13,594 bases of DNA from Allobranchiibius sp038199265 (GTDB taxonomy: Bacteria; Actinomycetota; Actinomycetes; Actinomycetales; Dermatophilaceae): positions 1 to 13,594 of the forward strand of contig JBBPZD010000072.1 in NCBI GenBank assembly GCA_038199265.1, read 5' to 3'. Below, in pieces: positions 1 through 6,561 of the stretch. How positions within the stretch are numbered: the stretch's first letter is position 1; each line of letters opens with the position of its first letter. The translations under genes and the position numbers were made by a program. The notes beneath the pieces are model-generated. The model saw nothing but the letters and a program-made list of their open reading frames with translations, had not been told where the DNA came from and searched no databases.

Positions 1-699
1 AGTATCAACGTCGCCGGGCCACGATCCCGAGAGCTGCTACAACGTCTCACCGACATCGATCTTTCCTCGGAATCCTTCGGGTACATGAACGTCCGGACCG
101 GAGAGGTGGCCGGCGTCGCCGAAGTCGTCCTGTGGAGGATCGGCTTCACCGGAGAGCTGAGCTTCGAGTTGCACGTCCCGGCGAGTTACGGACTTCACGT
201 GTGGGAGCAGCTCATGCGGACCGGTGCCGATCTCGGCATTCGACCGTTCGGCATCGAAGCACAGCGAATCCTGCGCCTGGAGAAGGGCCACCTGATTGTC
301 GGACAGGACACCGACGGGCTCACCCAGGCGTTCAGCGCCGGACTCGGCGCGGTGGTGAAGCTCGACAAGCCTGACTTCGCGGGGATTCCCGAACTACGTT
401 GGCAGCAGGAGGCCGGACCGGTGACAACACTTGTTTCGTTGCAGCCGGTCGATCCGACCGTCGTTCCCCCTGAAGCAAGTCAGATCATCGGTACTCGTTC
501 CGAGATCCTCGGGCGCATCACCTCCTCGCGCCACTCCCCCACGCTCGATCGATCTGTCTGCCTCGGGCAGCTGTTGACCGAATATGCAGTCCCGGAGTCG
601 GTGGTCCGAGTGCTCCAGCCGGACGGATCTGTGATTGAGGCGAGAGTGTGCTCGCAATCCGCCCACGTCGACCCCGAAGGAGCACGAGCCCGTGGCTGA
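1..699 (+). CDS. C-terminal part of sarcosine oxidase / N-methylglutamate dehydrogenase alpha subunit (SoxA/MgdC type), partial
   Basis: The gene enters from the left edge; 232 residues and the stop are present. They cover the GcvT-like folate-binding end of the large FAD subunit. Visible family motifs are INVAGPRSRELL at the window start, GFTGELSFELHVP, and EAQRILRLEKGHLIVGQDTDGLT in two overlapping pieces, followed by a KLDKPDF segment. In this family the alpha subunit carries NAD/FAD and FMN sites upstream, and its C-terminal domain loads the released one-carbon unit onto THF. The stop overlaps the GTG start of the gamma-subunit gene, so the two are translationally coupled. SoxA (sarcosine) and MgdC (N-methylglutamate) are paralogues. 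The TDGLT rather than TDGTVTP wording and the methylamine context favour MgdC, but this is inference. Confidence 0.85.
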   Translation, partial: SINVAGPRSRELLQRLTDIDLSSESFGYMNVRTGEVAGVAEVVLWRIGFTGELSFELHVPASYGLHVWEQLMRTGADLGIRPFGIEAQRILRLEKGHLIVGQDTDGLTQAFSAGLGAVVKLDKPDFAGIPELRWQQEAGPVTTLVSLQPVDPTVVPPEASQIIGTRSEILGRITSSRHSPTLDRSVCLGQLLTEYAVPESVVRVLQPDGSVIEARVCSQSAHVDPEGARARG

Positions 700-1369
700 C
701 GCAGTGGCGAGACAACTCAAAGACAATGCGACGTTCCCCATTGCCCGTAGCCCGCTTACTTACGCCGGGACGCCATTCGTCGTGGACGGATGGGAGTACT
801 CCATGGGCGCGGAGTCGGGGCCGGTCGTGGTCGCCGACCGTTCCGCGTTGTCGAAGGTGCACGTCAGGGCCCCGGCAACTGCGGAGGTCATCTCCACACT
901 CGGGACTCGGTTCGGTCGTGCCGCCTGGATCGGAGACCGACTGGTCATCGGGTCGGGTCCGCAGGAGTGGCTGGTGCTCGGTGCGCCCGGTCAGGCACAC
1001 GCGATTGCCGTCGACGTCGAAACCATGCTGGAAGCCGCTGGTCCGGGTCCCATCACCGTCATGGACCTCACACACGGGCGGGCCCTGATGCGGGTGAGTG
1101 GGGCCAAGACCATGTCGTTACTGCGCCGAGTCACTGCAGTTGATCTGGATGACCGCCTGGCCCCGAACGGTTCCGCACTGAGGACGAGCGTTGCAGCCGT
1201 GGTCACCGACATGATCCGGGACGACAGGGGCGGTCAGGCGTCCTTCCTTCTGCACTGCGAGCGCTCCAGCGGGCTGTACCTCCAGCAGTCACTCCTTGCC
1301 GCCGGCGCTGAACTGGGGGCAGTCTCGGGAGCAAGCAGCCCGGCCTGGCCCGACGACGCCATGGACTGA
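692..1369 (+). CDS. Sarcosine oxidase / N-methylglutamate dehydrogenase gamma subunit (SoxG/MgdD type)
   Basis: A 225-residue protein resembling the small gamma subunit of heterotetrameric sarcosine oxidase, a folate-domain-like subunit that packs against the alpha subunit. Supporting segments are PVVVADRSALSKVHVRAP, a WIGDRLVIGSGPQEWLVLG stretch, and VMDLTHGRALMRVSG followed by a LLRRVTAVDLDDRLAP-like segment. GTG at 692 was chosen because GAAGGAG lies at 676-682, about 9 bases upstream, and because it overlaps the alpha-subunit stop by 8 bases. A longer reading from TTG at 635 lacks such a site. Position directly after alpha matches the usual beta-delta-alpha-gamma order (soxBDAG or mgdABCD). 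The alternative names cannot be separated from sequence alone. Confidence 0.8.
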   Translation: MADAVARQLKDNATFPIARSPLTYAGTPFVVDGWEYSMGAESGPVVVADRSALSKVHVRAPATAEVISTLGTRFGRAAWIGDRLVIGSGPQEWLVLGAPGQAHAIAVDVETMLEAAGPGPITVMDLTHGRALMRVSGAKTMSLLRRVTAVDLDDRLAPNGSALRTSVAAVVTDMIRDDRGGQASFLLHCERSSGLYLQQSLLAAGAELGAVSGASSPAWPDDAMD

Positions 1370-1406
1370 GGACTCACAGCTCACCGTTCACGAACACAGC
1401 GAGACA

Positions 1407-1675
1407 TGACCCGGTAGTAAGTGGTACGTCGCCGGCAAGCACCGGGACTGCCCAGGTCGGGATCAACTCGGTCCGGTCCGGCCTGCACCGGCTACATCGT
1501 GCAGCTTCCGCTGACCAAGCAGATGGACGAGAACCACATTCTCGGTCTGATCGATCCACTCAAGGACGCCGATGGACTGCACCCCACGAATCTGGGCTGG
1601 CTGGTGCTCGGCAAGGAGGCGCGGCCGAGCAGCTGTCCAATGCCTGATCTGCCCGATTCGGGGTCCCCGCCGTGA
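1407..1675 (+). pseudogene. folD: folD remnant (methylenetetrahydrofolate dehydrogenase/cyclohydrolase), frameshifted and truncated
   Basis: Three reading frames together spell FolD. PGSKWYVAGKHRDC is encoded at 1410-1451. QVGINSVRS follows at 1453-1479, one frame over. CTGYIVQLPLTKQMDE continues at 1484 with DGLHPTNLGWLVLGKEA behind it. The frame changes near 1452 and again near 1481. The last junction also lacks the roughly 25 residues that normally sit before CTGYIVQLPLP. The N-terminal start and the whole C-terminal NADP-binding domain are missing, and the readable frame ends at 1675. FolD converts methylene-THF to formyl-THF, which fits beside a THF-linked demethylase operon. This copy cannot make enzyme. 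Confidence 0.85.
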
Positions 1676-1678
1676 GCT

Positions 1679-4036
1679 TCAGGACCTCGGGCGGGCCTTT
1701 TCCGGGTCGTAGAACGGGAACCTGACGACGGTTGCGGGGATCCGCTTCTGCTGACCGTCGAGCTTGCCGACAGTTACGTCAGAGCCGATATCCGAATGCT
1801 GCACCGACATACGGCACAGCGCGATGTTCTTGGCCAGCACAGGGGATCGGGTCCCACTGGTCACGACCCCGACCTGCGACCGGCCCACGTAGACACCGTC
1901 ACCGTGCTCCGCGGGTTCGTTGCCGGCCAACTCCAGGCCGACCAACACGCGCTGGGGATTTGCCTTGCGGCCCAACAGCGCCTCGCGCCCCACGAAGTCT
2001 GACTCCTTGGTCTTGAGAGGAACGGTGAAACCCACACCTGCTTCGTACGGGTCGGTCTGGTCGTCGAATTCGTACCCTCCGAACGCCAGCCCCGACTCGA
2101 TTCGCAACATGTCCAGCGCATCCAGACCGAGGGGCCTGATGCCGAGGGGTCTTCCTGCCTCCCACACCGCATCCCAAACCGCGATTGCATCACCCGGTGC
2201 GCACCACACCTCGTAACCCAGTTCTCCGGAGTAGCCGGTCCGCGACACTACGACCGGCACCCCGTCCGCGTCGTGAAGCCGACCGATGCAGAATCGGAAC
2301 CAGTTGACCTCGACGAACGACTGGTGGCTGGGCGGTGTCCAGATGATCGTGGTCAACAGGTCGCGACTCAGTGGTCCCTGTACGGCCAGGTTGTGCATCG
2401 AGTCGGTCGAAGGTTTGACCCAGACCCGGTCCAGCCCGAGCTTTTCCGCCTGCTCGGCCAGCCAGACGCCGTCGTAGTCGTCCCCGCCGACAAACCGGAA
2501 GTTGTCCTCACCGAGCCGGAAGATCGTGCAGTCGTCGAGCATTCCCCCCGTCTCATTGCACATCGCGGAATAGACGACCTGCCCGTGCGAGAGCTTGCGG
2601 ATGTTCCGTGTGACGGTGGCCTGAAGCAGTTCCTCGGCGTCCGGGCCGACGATCTCGAACTTGCGCAGCGGCGAAAGGTCCATCACCGCAACGCGCTCAC
2701 GGCATGCCCAGTACTCCTCGACAGCGCCGTAGTCATCGAAGCTGGTCGGTAGCCAGTAGCCCCGATATTCGGTGAACTGTTTGGTCAGCGCCGAGGTACG
2801 GGCGTGAAAACCCGTCTCCTTGGTGAGTTTCTGGGGGGATTCCGGGGTCACCCGGGAGGCAACGGCCATGGAGACCTTCCGTTTCGAATCGTAGACACGC
2901 ACGTGGATGTCGGTGGGTTCCCAGGCGTTCGACGGGTCGATGTCGTCCGGGCATGCCGAGCTGGCACACACCAGGTCTGTCATAGCTCGAAGCAGAACGT
3001 AATCGCCCGGCCTCGACCAGGGTTCGTCGGCGACCAGCAGGTTGTGCGCGTCGAACGCCGTGTTGTAGAAGAGGTTCAATCCGGGCCACCCGGGGCGTGA
3101 GGCGATGCCGTAGGGGGCGATCTCTCGATTGAAATTGTCCGTGCAGTTCGCGTGACCGGGGTAGCCCAGGTCCTCGTAGTACTTGGAGTAGCAGGCCAGT
3201 GCGAATGTGTCATGTCGGCCGACCGTGTCTCTGACGACCTCGACCAGAGGATGCATGTCCTGGTCGTAGAACTTGCTGTAGAGCCCCGGCTGCGGATAGG
3301 AGTTGCCCATCAGGCTGCGTGTCACCGACCCGTCCAGCCCGCGCTCGACCCCCCGGTCCAGAGCCTGCAAGTTGAAGGCGAGAAAGTCCGAGCACTGCTT
3401 GCCCTGGACGTCGATCACCTGGATGAACTGACCTGCCTTCACCTCATAGCTGCTGGCCGTCGAGGCATCGATGCGTAGGTCCAGGACCGGTTCGGCCAAA
3501 GGCGTAGGCAACTCGAACAGCCCAGTCGGCGATCGCTCGGCACGTCGAACCTCCAGGAGCAGGTCCGACGGAGGATTCGCGGCGTCGTCGTCCACCCGCA
3601 TCGCCCGGACCGGAGCAGCCACCAGCACTGTCGCCGCCTCCGCCGCAACAAAGGACTGGCGCGTCCCTGCGGGTGACCAGTCCCCGAACAGCCGAACTGC
3701 CCGAAGCTGATCGGGAAGGAGTTCCTTGGCAATCAGGTCGGCAAGTACCGGTCCCACCGAACCACGGCGAGCGCCGAGGTCCCGCAGGATCGTCGCCGGC
3801 GAGTCATGGGAGACACCCAGAGCAGCGCCCGTGGCGGATCCATCCTGGTTGATGACGGTGAGCTCGGCCAACTGCCGACCGAAGCGATCCACCACAGTGA
3901 GCTCATCCCCGGCAGCCAGCAGCAGTCCGGTCACCCCACCGGGACGCACCCAGTAGGTCTCCAACCCAGGTTCCGGCGCCACAATTCCAGGCAGCAGCAG
4001 CCGTGGGCCCTGCGACAACATGTCGATTATCGTCAC
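1679..4036 (-). CDS. tdm: Trimethylamine N-oxide demethylase (Tdm): DUF1989 catalytic part fused to GcvT folate domain
   Basis: A 785-residue protein in two parts. Residues about 190-385 are a DUF1989-type metal domain, with IDVQGKQCSDF (D217), FALACYSKYY (C282), GYPGHANC (H295, C298), GLNLFYNTAF and VCASSAC (C357, C362). Residues about 405-780 are a GcvT aminomethyltransferase domain, with VVSRTGYSGELGYEVW and LDMLRIESGL. Characterised Tdm proteins have this architecture: TMAO is split to dimethylamine and formaldehyde at a Zn/Fe site, and formaldehyde passes to THF in the C-terminal domain. The D/C/H/C/C spacing equals what I recall for Methylocella Tdm (D198, C263, H276, C279, C343) with a constant offset of 19. 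The GTG start is set by AGGAGG 5 bases upstream; the next ATG at 4021 is too far. It is divergent from the permease gene. A DUF1989-GcvT protein of other substrate is the main alternative. Confidence 0.9.
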   Translation of the reverse strand: MTIIDMLSQGPRLLLPGIVAPEPGLETYWVRPGGVTGLLLAAGDELTVVDRFGRQLAELTVINQDGSATGAALGVSHDSPATILRDLGARRGSVGPVLADLIAKELLPDQLRAVRLFGDWSPAGTRQSFVAAEAATVLVAAPVRAMRVDDDAANPPSDLLLEVRRAERSPTGLFELPTPLAEPVLDLRIDASTASSYEVKAGQFIQVIDVQGKQCSDFLAFNLQALDRGVERGLDGSVTRSLMGNSYPQPGLYSKFYDQDMHPLVEVVRDTVGRHDTFALACYSKYYEDLGYPGHANCTDNFNREIAPYGIASRPGWPGLNLFYNTAFDAHNLLVADEPWSRPGDYVLLRAMTDLVCASSACPDDIDPSNAWEPTDIHVRVYDSKRKVSMAVASRVTPESPQKLTKETGFHARTSALTKQFTEYRGYWLPTSFDDYGAVEEYWACRERVAVMDLSPLRKFEIVGPDAEELLQATVTRNIRKLSHGQVVYSAMCNETGGMLDDCTIFRLGEDNFRFVGGDDYDGVWLAEQAEKLGLDRVWVKPSTDSMHNLAVQGPLSRDLLTTIIWTPPSHQSFVEVNWFRFCIGRLHDADGVPVVVSRTGYSGELGYEVWCAPGDAIAVWDAVWEAGRPLGIRPLGLDALDMLRIESGLAFGGYEFDDQTDPYEAGVGFTVPLKTKESDFVGREALLGRKANPQRVLVGLELAGNEPAEHGDGVYVGRSQVGVVTSGTRSPVLAKNIALCRMSVQHSDIGSDVTVGKLDGQQKRIPATVVRFPFYDPEKARPRS

Positions 4037-4041
4037 GTCTG

Positions 4042-4047
4042 CCTCCT
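4042..4047 (-). promoter_or_regulatory. Ribosome binding site of tdm
   Basis: On the minus strand this reads AGGAGG, 5 bases before the GTG at 4036. It decides the start in favour of GTG rather than the internal ATG at 4021. Confidence 0.8.
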
Positions 4048-4054
4048 ATGGGCG

Positions 4055-4068
4055 TGGACCGAATCAAA
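4055..4068 (-). promoter_or_regulatory. Motif shared with the tmm promoter (candidate operator)
   Basis: The minus strand reads TTTGATTCGGTCCA. The tmm promoter region contains TTTGATTCGATCAA at 11898-11911, identical at 12 of 14 positions and in the same orientation relative to its gene. Here it lies in the tdm leader, about 19 bases above the start codon. A common regulator for tmm and tdm is inferred; no protein is known to bind it. Confidence 0.35.
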
Positions 4069-4114
4069 CCGAGTCAGCAGTTCGTTGCGCAGGCTGAAGC
4101 TCTCGGGGAAACAG

Positions 4115-4143
4115 ATTCTACTGCGGGAAGACCTACCCGTAAA
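4115..4143 (-). promoter_or_regulatory. Candidate sigma70-type promoter for tdm
   Basis: Reading the minus strand, TTTACG (4143-4138) is followed after 17 bases by TAGAAT (4120-4115), five of six matches to the -10 consensus. Transcription would begin about 70 bases above the tdm GTG, giving a leader that includes the motif at 4055-4068. Confidence 0.4.
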
Positions 4144-4206
4144 GAGGCCTTCCGCGCGGTGTGCCCCCGACATCCTCGCGTGCAGTAGCTTCCGAGGATC
4201 TGAGGG

Positions 4207-4235
4207 TTTACATTGTCCGCGACCTCCGCGATGAT
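4207..4235 (+). promoter_or_regulatory. Candidate promoter for the permease gene
   Basis: TTTACA (4207-4212) and GATGAT (4230-4235) are separated by 17 bases. The implied leader before the ATG at 4351 is about 110 bases. The rest of the 314-base divergent interval 4037-4350 shows no gene. Confidence 0.35.
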
Positions 4236-4350
4236 CAGCAGCAAGTGCCAAATCCGTCAGCTTCGACACGCGAACTTCACCGCTGATCTGGCGCCGGATC
4301 CTATTACAGGCTTTGGTCTATATCGCTCCATAGGGATGAAGGAGAAACCA

Positions 4351-5838
4351 ATGGCGGCACCGGATCCAGCCGTATCGCCCGGTGATTGGGCTCGAGCGGA
4401 AGTCGAGGAACGCGAGCTCCTGAAGTCCATGTCCTGGTGGGACGGCTTCATGATTGCGCTGGCAAACCCAGGGTTCCTGATCGCGGCCCTCGGAGGGTCG
4501 ATCGCCAGTCTCGGCACCGCGGGTGCGCTCGTCCTGTGGATCGTGTCCGTCGGGATCGGAACGCTGCAGAACAACATCTATGCAGAACTGGCGGCGATGT
4601 TCCCCGAGAAGTCGGGAGGGATCGCGATCTACGCCCACGAGGCATGGCGCAAGTACTTCTCACCCATCGGCGCGATCGCGACATTCGGCTACTGGTTTGC
4701 CTGGTCCACGGTGCTCTCGATCAGCGGGCTGGTATGCGGCACGCTCATCATCGCCGAATTCTTCCCCAGCGCCACCTGGTCGGCATCGTACGGACACTTC
4801 AGCCTCAACTGGCCGATCATCATCGCGATCCTGATGCTCCTGCTTGTGTGGGTCTTCAACTCGCGGGGCATCCGATCGACCGTGATCTTCTCCTACATCA
4901 CCGGCGTCGCATTGATGATTCCGCTATTGGTGATGATGCTGGTGCCCTACTTCACGGGCGACTGGAATGCCTCGAACATGAACTGGAACATCGGCTCGGG
5001 CGGCAGCGCCGTCGGGCTGGTGCTTACCTGGCTGTACTTCATGGGCTGGTCCTCCTATGGCTTCGAGGCCTGCGCGACCGTCGCCCCCGAGTACCGGGAC
5101 ACAGCGGTCGACACTCCGAAAGCACTGCGCAGTGCCGCGGCCTTCTCGGTCTTCGTCTACGCCCTACTGCCCCTTGGCCTGGGCGGGACCCTGGGCACCA
5201 AGGCAGTGGCCGACGACCCGACCTACATCATTTTCTACGCGAAAGCGCTGAACCAGATCGCCGGCAGCTTCGGCGGTCGGCTATTGGTCGTGTGCCTGGT
5301 CTTCGGAATTGTCCTGACCATGAGTACGGCCACCCTGGACGGGTCGCGGGCCATCTACGGCATCGCCAAGGACGGGATGACCATCCGCTGGTTCAACCAC
5401 TTGAACGAGCACAACGTGCCAGGACGTGGCATGGCCATCGATGCGTTCATGAACATCTTCCTGGTGGTGTTCTTCGGGTCGGCGATCGCGATTCTGGCCG
5501 CTGGAAACCTCGGCTACATGCTGGCGCACTTCTTCGCTCTCAGTGGTTTCGTGCTGCTACGCAAGGACCGCCCGAACTGGCCTCGTCCGATCAGGCTCGC
5601 CAAACCATGGGTATGGATCGGCGGGATCCTCGCCGGCCTGAACCTTCTGTTCGTCGTCGCGGGAGGTTTCATCTTCGCTGACGAATTCGGCTACGGCCTG
5701 AGCAAGACGCTGTTGGGTGCCTCGGTGCTGGTCATCGCGCTGGTGCTCTATTTCTACCGTCGCCTCGTCGAGGACAAGACACACATTCAATGGCGCGAGA
5801 CCACTCCGGACATGCCGCTGGTTGAGGCCAGCAAATGA
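4351..5838 (+). CDS. APC-superfamily amine/amino acid permease
   Basis: A 495-residue integral membrane protein with about 12 hydrophobic segments. The N-terminal half matches the amino acid-polyamine-organocation family: GFMIALANPGFLIAALGGSI, then NNIYAELAAMFPEKSGGIAIY, the usual E...FP..GG..Y signature after the second helix. The start at ATG 4351 is fixed by AAGGAG at 4339-4344, six bases upstream; the in-frame ATG at 4336 has no such site. The substrate is not readable from the sequence. Position between tdm and the dimethylamine genes suggests uptake of trimethylamine, dimethylamine, methylamine or a related compound. The stop overlaps the next gene's ATG (ATGA), so the two are translationally coupled. 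Confidence 0.85.
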   Translation: MAAPDPAVSPGDWARAEVEERELLKSMSWWDGFMIALANPGFLIAALGGSIASLGTAGALVLWIVSVGIGTLQNNIYAELAAMFPEKSGGIAIYAHEAWRKYFSPIGAIATFGYWFAWSTVLSISGLVCGTLIIAEFFPSATWSASYGHFSLNWPIIIAILMLLLVWVFNSRGIRSTVIFSYITGVALMIPLLVMMLVPYFTGDWNASNMNWNIGSGGSAVGLVLTWLYFMGWSSYGFEACATVAPEYRDTAVDTPKALRSAAAFSVFVYALLPLGLGGTLGTKAVADDPTYIIFYAKALNQIAGSFGGRLLVVCLVFGIVLTMSTATLDGSRAIYGIAKDGMTIRWFNHLNEHNVPGRGMAIDAFMNIFLVVFFGSAIAILAAGNLGYMLAHFFALSGFVLLRKDRPNWPRPIRLAKPWVWIGGILAGLNLLFVVAGGFIFADEFGYGLSKTLLGASVLVIALVLYFYRRLVEDKTHIQWRETTPDMPLVEASK

Positions 5839-6290
5839 TGCGGCCCCAGGTCGATCCGCGACCGAAGCCCCCGCTTCGGGAGCGGATCCGCGATCATGAG
5901 CATCCCAAGGCGCTCCTGCAGGGACCCCCGATCACGATCCGCTGCACCTGCGGCGAACGGGAGAAAGTCAGCTACGGCGATGCCTGGCGGTGCACGTGTG
6001 GTCGACGGTGGAATACGACGCAGATCCAGGAAGAGGAGTATGCCCGCCTGCGCAACCTGCAGCTGCGGTTCCGGGTCGTGCCGGTGCTCCTGGGGCTTGC
6101 GACCTCGGGATTGGCGTTGGTGTTCCTGCTCAGCGGCAACTCGTTCTCGCTGTTCTTCCTTCTCCCGTTCTCCCTGATCCTGTGGGGGATGGTGCTCAGA
6201 CCGATCCAGCATCGACGGTTCGCGAAGGCCATGGGCGAACTCCCACAGTGGAAGCTGCGGGCGGAACCGGAGGACGGTATCCCCCGTTAG
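5835..6290 (+). CDS. Unrecognised small membrane protein with a double CxCG zinc-ribbon
   Basis: I do not recognise this 151-residue protein. Residues 37-56 hold two CTCG knuckles (C37, C39, C53, C55), a plausible zinc ribbon, followed by a charged helix rich in E and R (about 61-80). Two hydrophobic segments follow (about 81-100 and 104-122) with a short GNSF turn, so both termini should face the same side, probably the cytoplasm. The gene starts at the ATG of an ATGATG overlapping the permease stop, so it is co-translated with the transporter and probably works with it, for example as a stabilising or sensing partner. That role is inferred from position only. Confidence 0.7.
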   Translation: MMRPQVDPRPKPPLRERIRDHEHPKALLQGPPITIRCTCGEREKVSYGDAWRCTCGRRWNTTQIQEEEYARLRNLQLRFRVVPVLLGLATSGLALVFLLSGNSFSLFFLLPFSLILWGMVLRPIQHRRFAKAMGELPQWKLRAEPEDGIPR

Positions 6291-6335
6291 CGGCGCATCG
6301 GGTCGCTGATCACCCTTGACGCAATGGCCTGTTGG

Positions 6336-6352
6336 CCGGACCTTGAGTCCGG
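6336..6352. repeat. Short perfect inverted repeat upstream of dmmD
   Basis: CCGGAC, five bases, then GTCCGG. It lies about 45 bases past the end of the zinc-ribbon gene and has no T-tract, so it is either a weak hairpin at the end of the permease transcript or a protein-binding site. Confidence 0.3.
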
Positions 6353-6380
6353 AACGGCGACGATGCCACCACTGAAAACG

Positions 6381-6423
6381 CTGAGTAGACAGGCATTGAC
6401 GAAACTGTTTCCCCTGAGTAAAC
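6381..6423 (+). repeat. Direct repeats CTGAGTARAC flanking the dmmD promoter
   Basis: CTGAGTAGAC at 6381-6390 and CTGAGTAAAC at 6414-6423 differ at one base and are 33 bases apart, about three helical turns. One copy sits just above the candidate -35 box, the other overlaps the candidate -10. This arrangement suits a dimeric or paired regulator, but no binding protein is known. Confidence 0.35.
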
Positions 6424-6424
6424 C
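6396..6424 (+). promoter_or_regulatory. Candidate promoter of dmmDABC
   Basis: TTGACG (6396-6401), 17-base spacer, TAAACC (6419-6424). The -35 box is strong and the -10 weak, which would suit an activated promoter. The 271-base interval 6291-6561 otherwise shows no convincing gene; a 100-codon open frame in it resembles nothing. Confidence 0.35.
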
Positions 6425-6561
6425 TTGGAGAGTACTAACGGCCGAATGGCGAGAGCCACCACGGGCAGGCTGTTCTCCTCCATCCAGCGCTCGCGGGATG
6501 TTCGTGACGGGGCGAACAGACAATCCCAGCGCTTCGAGCAACACCGAACTAGGAGTACATC

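Noticed and set aside
1655..1675. GGGGTCCCC palindrome before the tdm stop as a terminator
   Set aside because: The symmetric centre leaves no room for an RNA loop, and no T-tract follows on either strand.
4213..4350. Longer permease start (TTG 4213 or ATG 4336)
   Set aside because: The extra residues are not permease-like, and only ATG 4351 has a well-placed AAGGAG.
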